DNA of 64,000 bases from Pyropia yezoensis (lineage: Eukaryota > Rhodophyta > Bangiophyceae > Bangiales > Bangiaceae): assembly GCA_009829735.1 (NCBI GenBank), contig CM020619.1, forward strand, positions 20,651,816 through 20,715,815, in the 5' to 3' direction. Both the position numbers and the translations under genes were made by a program. This document shows, piece by piece, positions 22,360-32,519 of this stretch (its first letter is position 1; the number at the start of each line of letters is the position of its first letter). Below the pieces are notes generated by a model. The model was not told the DNA's origin and did no database searches. It saw nothing but the letters and a program-made list of their open reading frames with translations.

Positions 22360-23467
22360 TCGACAGTCTGTTAAGAAACGCGCACTTCTTGAGTCGCAGG
22401 GATACCCCGGCGTTCCTCAGAAGGGTGAGTATCTTGTCGACATGTTGATCATGGTCGTCCATGTTACGCGGGAAGACGATGATATTGTTGAGGTACGCTA
22501 GGCAGTTACGCCACTTCACCCCCGACAGTATAATGTCGATGGCCCGTTGGAATGTGGCGGATGCGTTGGACAATCCGAAGGGCATCCTGAGGAACTCATA
22601 CACTCCACTGTGACATACGAACGCTGTCTTGGGGATATCCTTCTCAGCCACTGGGATCTGCCAGTACCCGGCATTGCGGTCGATAGTGGTAAAAAATCCT
22701 GTGGCCTCCTCCCAGGAGTCTACTCCCACTCATCCATCCTTGGTAAAGGGTAGGAGTCCTTCTTGGTGACCAAGTTGAGGCTTTGACAAGCGATGAAGAA
22801 CCGAGGGGTTTGATCTTTTTTCGGTACGATGACGACTGTGGCGCCCGATTCCCACATAGATGGTCGGGTCACCTTAGCTTCACTCATACTCCTCCTTTCT
22901 TCGTCGACGATCTCATTGCAAAGGTCCCGCTCGGTGCGGTTGCGACCGGGCAGGTCGTGCACCTGGTACCAGGTCAATACGATGATGGGTTGCCCCAATG
23001 GTACCAAAGGCTCCGCCTGTCCACATGACGTCGTGCTTCTTTAACATTCGACGTACTCCTTCCGCTATCGAAGGGGGCGGATGGTGGGGAGCAGCCTCGG
23101 CCAGCGCCTTCAGAGTTTCTTGATCCTTCGGCGGAACGTCCGGCGGTGATGATGGTCGACTAGGCTTCCCGATTTCGGGATCCTCTTGCTCGGGGATCTC
23201 GGCGACCGCCAGTACTTCAAGTGTTTCCACTTGACCTTCCTCGTTAGAGGTAAAGATGTCTCTCTCGTAAAGCTCGGCGATCCCGGGGATAGTTTCCTTC
23301 GGAAGAGTGACGGCCTGACGGCGATAGTTCGCCACCACGAGAAGTAAAGGCCCCCCCGCTGATAGGCCTATGATACCGTTGGCCATGGTCAACCAATGAC
23401 GCTTGTATGTCCGCAGGCTGCACTGGACTCGGCAGATGCCTTCGAGGTCAGAAATTGCCGCGAGCAA
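22238..23467 (-). pseudogene. gypsy-1 reverse transcriptase, active site YLNN
   Basis: RT would copy the element RNA into DNA. Fingers and palm are recognisable: SGATVVIVPKKDQTPRFF, TTIDRNAGYWQIPV and MPFGLSNASATFQRAID. The usual YLDD box reads YLNN (about 22489-22500), replacing both metal-binding aspartates by asparagine in both assembled copies. Frames shift near 22355 and 22730 (between YPLPRMDEW and the palm) and near 22945. The N-terminal part (about 22930-23467) is the protease-RT linker with an acidic, proline-rich stretch. A stop and frame change separate it from protease at about 23500. Catalytically dead. Confidence 0.85.
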
Positions 23468-23497
23468 CGTCTCGGACAGCGGCTCAAAGCAAGGCCG

Positions 23498-24235
23498 CTA
23501 AACTAACAGAACTGTCTTCGGTTCTACGCTCCCGTATACCTCAGCCACGTTAACGTAGCTCCCTTGTAGCGTCAGGTCCCAGACGATCGCCGACTGTCCT
23601 CGCTTCGTACAGTCCGCGTCCTGCCGCTCGACGGTCCTCCAGCCTGGCAGGATCGCATCCACGTGAACGTTCATGACGGTACATCCCAGTATACAGGGCA
23701 CCGGGAAGGTCTCACACACCAAGAAGTCGACTTCCGTGGTGTTTTCCCCGATCGTAACCCGCAGCGACTTCGCTGCTGTAGTGCGAATGAGACGACCGTT
23801 TGCGTCCTTCATCGTGGGTCCCCGGGTCAATCTGACTCGCGGGAGCCCCTTGTCCGGAAGGGTGTCCTTCCGGATGAGGTTCGGTCCAGCCCCCGTATCC
23901 AGTACAGGGTAGCATGATTGCGTCGACTGGGGGTCGACCCCGAGTGTGGCTGACACCTCAATGTTCTCAAACGTGAACAGCACCTGGCCTACACCAATTT
24001 CCAGTGTACCTCGGGCATCGTGGGCAGAACCCTTGGCTGTTTTCAAATGACGGGGCTTTCCGTCCTTACCTCCCCTTTTTGGAGGCTGGTCACCATTCCC
24101 CTGACTCCGTGTCGTCGGGGTGGGAAGGTGTACCCGAGGACTGATGTGTTGATGGCTCAACCGCGCTCTCTGTGGGGCTTTCCCCGCGGCCGGCCGGAGT
24201 GGTTCGCTCGGGCTACCCCAGCGACCGCGCATCAC
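23498..24235 (-). pseudogene. gypsy-1 aspartic protease domain
   Basis: The retropepsin-type protease cleaves Gag-Pol. The active-site signature VLDTGAGPNLIRK is intact. The second conserved region (FPVPCILGCTVMNVH) has the expected hydrophobic-Gly pattern. The basic N-terminal part is the gag-protease linker. The domain itself is open over about 245 codons, but a frame change separates it from gag at about 24240 and a stop from RT. It could in principle be expressed only by readthrough. Confidence 0.8.
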
Positions 24236-24243
24236 CCTTTCTC

Positions 24244-26427
24244 TTATCCCGCACCGGGCTGCGTAGCGTCTCCCGGGGTATCCAGATGAGAAGGAGCCTC
24301 CTCAACGGCCAGTACCCACGCAGGAGCCTGCTGCCTGCCTTGTGCTGGTCCTGGTGCTCTGGCGGGACAACCCCCAGAGGCTGCCTTGCGTTGCGCCGCT
24401 GCCCGTCGAGACTCCTCCGAGATGAGCGGGCACGAAGATACCCAGTGCTGGGGATCCCTGCACAACATGCATCCGGATGTACCGGCCGTGCCGAGTGTCC
24501 TCGTCGGGGTAGCTCCATAGCCTCGTGGGACTCCAACGGGGGCCCGAGCTCCCGCTGCATGGTAGGCCTTGGGTCCTTGAGGCAAACAAAACATAGACTC
24601 CTTCAACCGTTTGGGGTCGGCCCGCAACCTGCGGAGGTGCTTCCGTGCGTATCGCCCACGTTGGCGTGGGTTGATGGAGGTTCCCCGTAACCGAAGAGTA
24701 CCCTGTGATCCGTACATACGGCACGCGATGTCCTGCGCCCTCGCTGACCTGGAACTGGGTCCCCGCAGGGGCGATGTACGCCACCGTACATTGCTCATTA
24801 CTCACCGGCATAACTGGTAGCAATGGGTAGCCCTGTTGGTCGACCAGGAGCTCCTCCTTACCCGTAGATGCGTACTCGGTCGCCTCCAGTACTGGTGTGC
24901 TCTTACGTTCCACCTTCTCTTGCCTCGGTAACGGGGTGAGACTGAGCTTTTTCCTCTCCCCTTTGGGCTTCGGGGCTAATGCGCACTCTGGGTGAAGCGC
25001 CCGGTAGGCGTCCCCCAGCTACTTGAACATGTGCATCAGTCGACTGAACCTCGTCCGAGCCGTAATGGCTCCCCGTGCGGATATCCGCATGAAGCTGGGT
25101 ACTCCTGCGAACAGAATGGACCGTAGCTCTCCCTCTACTAGGAATTTCCCCAGCTCGCACTTGAGCTCAGGGATCCGGCGTCCGTACATCTCTTCATTCT
25201 CCCAGGACTAGGCGGTGGCGGTGCGGAGGGCCCCGTAGTGGTAATCGCACTTGTCCTCACTGAGTGAGCTGCTCAGCAGCTCCTTGAGAATACCACGGTA
25301 ATCCATGGGGGTAGCTGCGATCTTGATTTCCAGCATCGGGGATGCCTGGCGGAGGATGCCTCTTGCCCGTTCATCAACGATAACGAGAGGATCTCCGGGG
25401 CTAACGCCTCGTTATCGAGTGCGTTGTCTGCGGCTGCCTGGAAGCTGGTGAAGAAGCCGATGACTGCCAACGGACGTCCTTTCGGGCCTCCGAACATCGG
25501 AACCCCCTTCATCAGGGTCTTCATGGAGTCGATCGCCCGATGCGAGGTGATACGCATCGATTCCGTTTTGATAGTAGAACGGTCTTCCAAACGGTACCGC
25601 TACGTAGTCAGTACCGACCGGACGACCTCTTCGACGGTCTCCGTGTCAGCGTCCTGGGTATCCAGTCCCTGGCCCAGTTCATCAGTGATATCATCGGACT
25701 CGATCCGCTTCAGTAAGCTCGCAAAAGCCTGCGCTGTCATGGCCTGTACCAGTGAAGCTGGTACTTCCCGCGTAGGCGCCTCGGGTTCCCAAGTTGCTTA
25801 GCTTTCTCCATCGAGGGAGTACAGGGACAGAATACCCTCCCCTCCATTTGCCGACACTGCTCCGGCGTCAGTATCCGCCGGGCCGTATCCGCAGAGTCCG
25901 CTCACGGCACTCCAAGCGTAGCGCTTCAAGTGGCTCCGTTCGAAATCGGCTGACGAGTCGGATCCATAACCCGCCTTATCCGGCGGTTGTCCCGGAGTCG
26001 CTGCGCTGGGGTCCACGCTGGTAGACTCCGAGATCAGTCGGGCCGGATCAAACCCTACCGATGTGGGAGGAATAAGACGGGGTACCGTCGTGCGGAGTGT
26101 TGACATCGGCACTGCCATTGCGTCCTCCGTACGTTCTTGACGGGTGTCGAGTCCGGAGAACCGAGCCTCGATGCGGGCCATTGATGCCAACAAGAATTCT
26201 CCTGCTGAAGCTGGAGGCGGAGTGAGACCGGCCGAGAACAGTTGAGGCGGGCCGCCGCCCCCTGCCGTCCGAGCCGTGCCAAACGTCGATCCGGGACCGG
26301 AGAGCATCGGTGTCTCACTGTTGTTCATTGGGTTACTGATCCCGGTTCCCATGATCGCCTCCGGGGTTGGTGTCGACCCCGATCCGTCATCTTGATTGTT
26401 GTCTGTTGCTGAGGTAGACACAGTCAC
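24244..26427 (-). pseudogene. gypsy-1 gag, frameshifted
   Basis: Gag forms the particle and binds the element RNA. The start is the ATG at 26427, beginning a Ser/Thr/Gly-rich N-terminus of about 200 codons (to 25798). The central part is broken into short frames (for example 25273-25590). A retroviral zinc knuckle C-x2-C-x4-H-x4-C (CMLCRDPQHWVSSC) lies at about 24430-24475 in another frame. At least three frame changes are needed to connect the parts. Plus-strand frames over this interval are shadows. Confidence 0.75.
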
Positions 26428-26632
26428 GAGCAGGCAACCGACGTAACAGTCGCCTCTTAAAAAAGAGCGAGGGGGTAGGTTGGGGGAAATAACAATCGAT
26501 CGCAGTCAATCGTAACCACTCAACACAATCATCCAGATCGCAACACCACGAGTACAAGAAAACGACCGGCTCCTCATCCGTGTGCCAGGGCCGAAGACGG
26601 CGTCACCACTAGGGTGGCGAAAACCGGTCGCA

Positions 26633-26645
26633 TGCTGCTCCACCA
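26633..26645 (-). other. gypsy-1 primer-binding site (TGGTGGAGCAGCA)
   Basis: It starts one base after the LTR end and begins with TGG, the complement of a tRNA CCA tail. The same GGAGCAGCA core sits next to the 5' LTRs of gypsy-2 (43909-43923) and gypsy-4 (56007-56018), which supports the assignment. Confidence 0.75.
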
Positions 26646-26646
26646 A

Positions 26647-27007
26647 TGTAGAACAACAGGAATCCGTTGATCTCCGCTCTCAGGGATCACTCACCAGGGA
26701 GGATCGGCACTAACGTCACCGGGAGGCCAACGTTGCTGTCCTTGGAGCGCAGGCCACGGGAACGAGATGAGAGCCTAAATGGGAGGAGGTTGTTGTTCTA
26801 CCTCGGCCGGCGGTGGATTCGCCGCCGGCCCCCTCGTTCTAAGCCCTCGGAGACACCACTAACTACCCTCCACCCCGAGAGGCAAGTCCCTCTGGTCATA
26901 CGTAACTCGAAGATACCGTGCCCAATACGAACTCCCAACATGACAGTTAAGGATCAGAAGTAGTCCCCCAAAATCAGGTTCGCAATACGGTCATCCATAT
27001 TGCTACA
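26647..27007 (-). repeat. gypsy-1 5' LTR (361 bp)
   Basis: On the minus strand it begins TGTAG and ends CTACA, a short inverted repeat typical of LTR ends. Homology of the flanking family C LTR stops exactly at 27008, fixing the outer boundary. The inner end is fixed by the primer-binding site. The partner LTR lies left of the window, so target duplication and LTR identity cannot be checked. Confidence 0.7.
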
Positions 27008-27460
27008 CAAGGGCGTCTCGCGGTTTCACTTATCGTGCATCTGTTGGCATGGCATCCCCCCCCCTAGCCCTGAGTGGCTCGGACCCTAGTCTAACACCGT
27101 CGGGTCGGGGGCACCTATCACAACATATTCTATTCTCCTCCACTATTCTCACACTCAAGTCGCTTAAGTCAAATTCCTCACAAACATGCTCAAACCCAAA
27201 AAAAGTTCCGCTTCCACGTGTGGGTAACGTAGTCCACTGCAATGGAATGCTGGGCACGGGCCACAGCCATTTGTCGCCACACGGCGGGCATGTTCTGGCA
27301 CCTGGTGTCCTTTGATCACCATCCCCGGTCGACGCCGTGTCAGGGCCAGGGGTGCTACAGAGCTGCCCCCCTAGCTCGGCACGTCCTCGGGTCGTCCCAG
27401 GTGCCACAGTCCACAGCCTCTAGTGCGTTTGCTCCGGTGCCAAGGTAGAGCGTTTTCATT
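27008..27460 (-). repeat. Family C LTR remnant plus adjoining 3' internal end, minus orientation
   Basis: 27008-27359 is homologous, in inverted orientation, to the LTRs at 29691 and 55420. It starts TGTAGCACC at 27359 and is cut at 27008 by gypsy-1. The piece at 27360-27460 matches the sequence just upstream of those LTRs (AAAACGCT...GGCACCTGG), so it is the polypurine-tract side of a 3' LTR. Confidence 0.7.
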
Positions 27461-27507
27461 CCGACCCGTGCTCACGTTACCCTGTCCTCCCCCCTTCCTC
27501 CTTCACA

Positions 27508-29663
27508 TTAACCTTCCCGTTCCCCTTGGTTCTGAACGGCAGGTCCAGCTCTGAGGTTTCGGTTGGGCGCGTGGCTCTCGCGGTGGGTCCCGCGGTGAAA
27601 AACCTTTGTGGTCGTGCCCCGAGTCAAGGTCGCAAGAAGCTCTCCGACCACCGGACGATCCGACATCTGGCCGCTCTCCGCACATGCAAATACCTGGTCG
27701 ACCACGTCATTCAAGATGCAGGCGTGCTTGCCCAGCACCAAGGAAGGCACGATGCGATCCACTTGCACCGAAAGTCGGCCCAACAGATCCACGATCATGC
27801 CGAACTCGTACCCGTCAAACAAGGGGCCACCTTGACGCAGATGCCAGTTGGGCACCCGGAAGCGGTAGAGACGCAGTGTCGGAACCAGAACTTCGAACCG
27901 ACGCGACGGCGCCATGCCGGGACCGCTTACACTGACGCCGGAGACAGCAGTACCGAGCTTCAGCGTAGGCACAGAGCAACCACCAGCCATGGACTCCGCA
28001 ATATGAAGAGCCCCCAAGGTAGAAGGAGACCGAATCGTGCTGTTCGGGGCGACGCCAAGAGCAAAAGCCGGCAGGCGCGGCGCCGGGGGAGTTTGAAGAA
28101 CCGCTGCCGAAGGAGCCTGGCGCACCGGCGTAGGCAAAAACGGAGCAATCGGAGCGATGAGAGCTGCCAGAGAATCTTGACAACCTGTAGAAGCCGGCCA
28201 AACGCTGCAGCGCACCTTGTCTCTTATACCGGCGGGCCGGATGGCAGCAGGTCCAAGGCGGCTGGCGCCGGACAGCCATCCTGCTGCGGCGACGCCGGCA
28301 GCGGGCTCGCCAACTGCACCTCAGCGGGAGACGATAGGTAGACCAGATGCACTCATCCCGAGCCTTCCGGACGTGGGCTGATCTGCTCCGCGATCAAACT
28401 CAATAGCGACCGGTCGTGTACCGGGAGTTAATGCCTGAAATCAATCATTGCCTAGAAGAGCTCCGCGTAGTCCGCATCCAAGCTGCACAAGAACTGGACG
28501 GCCAGCGTCTTTACAATCCAAACCATCATCAGATCCGAGAAATGCCAATGCCGGTTCGAGGCCAACACTTCATCAAGCCAGTGATTGGCCGAAAGAACCG
28601 TTATCTCGAAGGTTTACGGCATGTACGGGATTAAGTGGAAAAAGCCCTTGAATGACGCCTGGGTAACGGCGTCCAAGAGGTACGAGGTGAAGGAGTTGAT
28701 GGACGGCGCAAACCCGACAGGGATTTCAACCTCGTGCTGCTGCGGGATGACCTTGGAATAGTACGCCGCCAGATTGATCTTGTCCAGCTTCCAAAACTCC
28801 TGGTGGTTGCAGCTCACGATATAGTCCCGCTGGCGCCCCTCACGCTCGCCTTGCTCCCGCATCGGCGACATAATCGACAACTTCCATGTCAAAAAGGAAG
28901 GCTTCAGTGCCACCATCTACTGAAAAGGCTCGCCAATCAGGGTCCCCGGTCCCCTGAGAGCCTTGTCCCGAACCTTCAATGCCCGGCGGACATGACCCTC
29001 TTCCTCCGGCGACCGGAACGCGGACGCAGGCCCTCGGCGCTCGGTCTGAGGGAGATCTACAACCAGCGCAAAGAGGAGGTACTCAAAATGGGCGACCCAA
29101 GCCAAACAGTAAAAACTCTGAAAGCGGTCTCGAGCCAGGTGCATCTGGTCAGCCGTGTGCAGGCGCACCTTGTCCACCTCGGTCAACACCCCGCGATAGA
29201 GCTCCTTACTTCAGATGACCAGGTATTCCTGCTGGCACTGAAATGCGCTGACGTTCCCGAACACCGTGTTGTTGCACCGGTCTGCCAGAGGATTATGACC
29301 CAAGAGCATCTTAGAGAGAGCTACCGCGAGCGACATGACCGTACGCGACGCCGGGCCGGGAGTACTTGTTCCGCATACTCCGCCGATACGATCGGCGTCT
29401 GCACCGACCATCGAGAAACCGGAGGGAGGAACAGGGCACGACCACCTGGGTTCTGGGGACGTGCCGCCGGAGCTACGGGCTATACCTGGATCTCGGAGCT
29501 GGACATGCCATCCAGAGCCGAGGGAAACGGCCTGGCCAAGGTGAAGGAGGAAGAAGGGGGGGGCAGAGCGAAGGGTGACCACGGCTGAAGGTAAAAACGC
29601 TCGACCGAGGCACCGGCGTGGACGCACTAGACGTTGTGCACGGTGGCACCTGGTACGGCCCAA
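27508..29663 (-). pseudogene. Antisense ORF of a family C element, broken
   Basis: This protein-like stretch ends at 27508 and begins near the LTR at 29691. It is broken into at least four frames. From the N-terminus: a segment with LTEVDKVRLHTADQ (28917-29189), one with SCNHQEFWKLDKINLAAYY (28614-28916), a region matching HWLHEVL...MMVWIV in 61252-63287 (about 28430-28610), then a Pro/Ala linker and a C-terminal part with LNDVVDQVFACAESGQ (27508-28215). Nearly every block has a counterpart in gypsy-4 (61252-63287), and some in the intact ORF at 32520-33848. I recognise no known domain. It lies opposite to the LTR orientation, as an antisense gene between pol and the 3' LTR. Confidence 0.6.
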
Positions 29664-29690
29664 GGACGTTCCGGACTAGGAAGGAAGCTT

Positions 29691-30253
29691 TGTACCATCA
29701 CTGGCCTTGACTTTGCGCTGACCCGAGATGGCAACCAGGGGACCCCAGGTGCCAGGGCACGCCCTCCGTGTGGAAGTGGTTTGCAGCCGCGGCCCGTACC
29801 CGGCACTGGTATGCGGTGGACTACGCCACCCACGCATGAGAGAGGGACTTCTGATGGGTTTTCGCATACTTGTGAGGGACTTGATTAGAGAGTGTGAGAT
29901 GAGTGAAGGAGAATAGAAGTAGCGGTGATCGTGGCTCCCGGTCTGACGAGGTTACACTCGGGTGGGGACTACTCAGGGCGAGGAAGGCGGCTTTCACGCC
30001 AACGTGCCTAGGCTCCCTCAGATGCACTTTAAAAGGGACTGCGAGGCGACCTTGGGCCGCGCCCTCAAGGAAGAATACAACTGCGCGTCTGCTTTCCTCT
30101 CACCCGTGTGCATTACCGGGCGTATCTGTCGACTTTGCCGACGGGCACGTGAGGCAACAAGCATACAATCATTGTAGTTCCTCTTTCTGTGGTACCTGAT
30201 CCCTTTCTTCCGAGGGAGACTGACACGTGTCTCAGTGGATCGAGTATTTAATC
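29691..30253 (+). repeat. Family C LTR, plus orientation
   Basis: It begins TGTACCATCA after a purine-rich tract (AGGAAGGAAG, 29680-29689), as expected for a 3' LTR. It is homologous to 55420-56003 and 63306-63738 along its length, including the GAGAGAGGGACTTCTGATGG block. Similarity ends around 30250, where a truncated integrase frame starts. No primer-binding site follows, so it is not a 5' LTR of the next fragment. Confidence 0.7.
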
Positions 30254-32160
30254 ATAAAGAAGATCATCCAGGGCCAAGTTGCGGAACAGTGGTGCAAGAG
30301 GTTCCGGGTGCAGACGAACAGGAACCCCATCTCACGTTTCGGGGAGACACCGGTTGGTCCACTAGTCCGTCTGGCCCTTCTGGTTCGTGTGGTCCAGATG
30401 ATCGTACCCTAGATCCGGCAGAACGTAGTGCTCACGCTGGAGCACAAGCCGGGACACGCAGGCCAAGAAGTGGCTAACAAGATGTATACATGCATGAAAC
30501 AGACCTTTTCTTGGCACACTATGGTGGCTGACTTGGCCTCTTTGGTCTCCAACTGTCTCTCAAGTGCTAAGGGTAACGTTAAAGGCCGGCGCCGGTCCAA
30601 TCTGCTGCGCCTTTTTCCGGCCACTGACCCCTTTGCGGACGTCTGTTTGGCCCTGCTCGGACCACTATCTGGGACAGCTTACGGGTGCCAATATCTGTTG
30701 GGTTTTGTTGAGAGGTTTAGAAAGCCGACCCGGGTAGTCTTGATCTCGAAACAGGACGCAGAGACCGCTGTTTCGGCGTTTATGGATACATGGGTTTCAT
30801 CTTATGGGCCTCCTGATGCACTACTGACCCACACTGGGCCCCAGCTGACCTCAGCTTATTTCCGTGAAGTCCTTGGAACGCCCGGAATCCGACATATTAC
30901 CTTGACCGCCTATCATCCCAGACGCAGGGCTCAGTTGAACGGTACAACAGAACCATTCTGGCCCAGCTTCCGACCTGTATCGAGGATCACCTGGATAGAT
31001 GGAATACGTTGGTGTCCGCCTTGACCGTGGACTACAATACAAGGCCCCAACAAAGCACAGGTGTGGCCCTCTTTGAGGTTTTGGCCCCGGAGAAAGTTCG
31101 AAAGTTCGCACTAGACAGGCTACCCGCGTCCGAATATCCCAAGGAGTGAAGGAGACAGCATGAGAGACCCGGGAACAGAGACTGGCCCACTTACTTGACT
31201 TGACTTTCACGGTCCGCAAGAACCTCGAGGTGGCCCAGCGCAGGTACGAGAAGAGCTACGATGAACGGGTCAACACGGTCAACCAGGCCCTAGGATTCGG
31301 TTACTGGGTCTACGTGCACAATCACGGCAAGGACCGCAAGAAGCTGGACCAAAATGTCGAAGGTGTTTACCGGATCCTCAAGAATGAGGGTCACACATTC
31401 ACGGTACTGGCCAAGGGTTTCCTGGACCGCGCTAGCAGTGATCACGTGGTTCGTCCCCCGACCCCTGCAGGCTAGATTGATTCCTCAACTATGATACACG
31501 GCCCGCAGGAGCCAGTTGTGTATTCGGACCAGGACGACACTGGCCTTTCGTTCGTGTATGGGGGAATTCTGGGCCACGACCGTGACAAGGAAGGGAACTT
31601 GTGGCCACTGCTCGGGTGGTGGGGCTGCACTTCTGAGGAGTTTATATAAGAGCCGGGGCTCAAGTTGGACAGGGCCAAGGTGACCCAATACTGCATACAT
31701 GTTGGGACAGAGCTCCCTATTCAAAACAAACCGGCAGGGCCCATATTGAAACCCTTCAAGGCCATTTCTACAGTGTGGCCCTGGTGCCTGGAGCCTGGTG
31801 CAAATCTATTGGGCAGAGCATAACCTTCTTCTCTTGCCGCTCAAATTAACCCCTATGCAGACCAAGTCCTATGTGTGTGCATCGTGCTGGGTCCATACCT
31901 GGGATGGGGGGGCGAGCTTTGAGCAAATTCTTGTTGAACCCTTCCTACAACATTCTAAGTCCGGATCCTGCATGTTCTCTCTCAATCCTACAGACGAGGG
32001 ATTTTAACCTACCTTTGGGAACAAGTGAGGCCCCCCTGGGAGGAGAGAATATGACGCAAGATGGACTGTTACGTACTACAACAAGAAAGACAAACGACCG
32101 AGCAAGAAAATCCAGAAGGCAAGCAAGACAAAGACCTACCCGTGCGCAATGAACCCTCAA
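30254..32160 (+). pseudogene. Chromovirus-type integrase fragment (gypsy-5), dead
   Basis: This fragment starts in the integrase zinc module (HKPGHAG...HTMVADLASLVSNC). Of the catalytic triad, the first Asp reads Glu (FVERF), the second reads His (THTGP for SDNGP), and the Glu region is frameshifted (about 30935). A stop sits near 30411. The C-terminal part (31200-31475) is the usual QRRYEKSYDERV...SSDHVVRP module. After it come degenerate frames to about 32160 that align with the tail of gypsy-4 (60780-61010). RT and upstream parts are missing, removed by truncation at the LTR junction. Confidence 0.75.
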
Positions 32161-32519
32161 TAGCGGCTAGGAGTCTCCGTCAGAGGGTCCTCTTCCGGCT
32201 CCATATCGTGCCGACCACGAACACGATATCCCGGAGCCTCGCTCCGCAACTCGTTCTGGGTCATCTTGGTGGCCTCGCCCAGCTCGTTGGCTAGATCCGT
32301 ACGAAGGCCAATACGGTCCACGATGTCCAGGAGGGCCTGAAAATCCGGTGTGTCTAGGGTCGCTTGAGCCCGGCTTCATCTGGCCACACGTGACCCAACA
32401 TTGAGCAAAGTGTAAAGCCTACCAGCGACCTCTGGACCCCCCCGTGCCGACTCCAACTAGACAACAGACCCAATGATGTGGCCTCGAAGGGCGCGCACAG
32501 GCAAGGGGGGCAGCTGCCA

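Larger units (their letters stand above)
14259..23428. repeat. Near-identical second copy of 4571-13758 (probable false duplication)
   Basis: The sequence right of the gap restarts at the equivalent of 4571 and runs colinearly to the equivalent of 13758, then continues into new gypsy-1 sequence. The two transposase genes encode the same protein over 883 codons. Most differences are homopolymer lengths. A few are real-looking: one T/C substitution near 5307/14984 and a 5-bp indel near 5258/14940. Those would fit two haplotypes or residual errors. Confidence 0.9.
1..27007 (-). mobile_element. gypsy-1: Ty3/Gypsy chromovirus, 3' end outside window
   Basis: Reading the minus strand from 27007 downwards: 5' LTR, primer-binding site, gag with a CCHC knuckle, aspartic protease (DTGAG), RT, RNase H, integrase and a chromodomain-like tail. 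A convergent ORF on the plus strand follows. The order PR-RT-RH-IN plus chromodomain is diagnostic of Ty3/Gypsy chromoviruses. The 3' LTR lies left of the window. The element is interrupted by a hAT transposon (4638-11897). The assembly also repeats 4571-13758 as 14259-23428, so the true length is about 17 kb with the hAT and under 10 kb in the window without it. It is dead: RT motif YLNN, a stop in RNase H and frameshifts in gag and RT. It inserted into an older family C LTR at 27008. Confidence 0.85.

Noticed and set aside
24172-24690. Plus-strand frame over the gypsy-1 gag zinc-knuckle region
   Set aside because: It is opposite to a recognisable CCHC knuckle and has no motifs of its own.
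26647-26802. A 156-bp LTR ending at the inverted TGTTGTTCTAC
   Set aside because: Family C homology of the flank runs up to 27008, and a better TGTAG...CTACA pair is given by 27007 and 26647. The inner match is coincidental.
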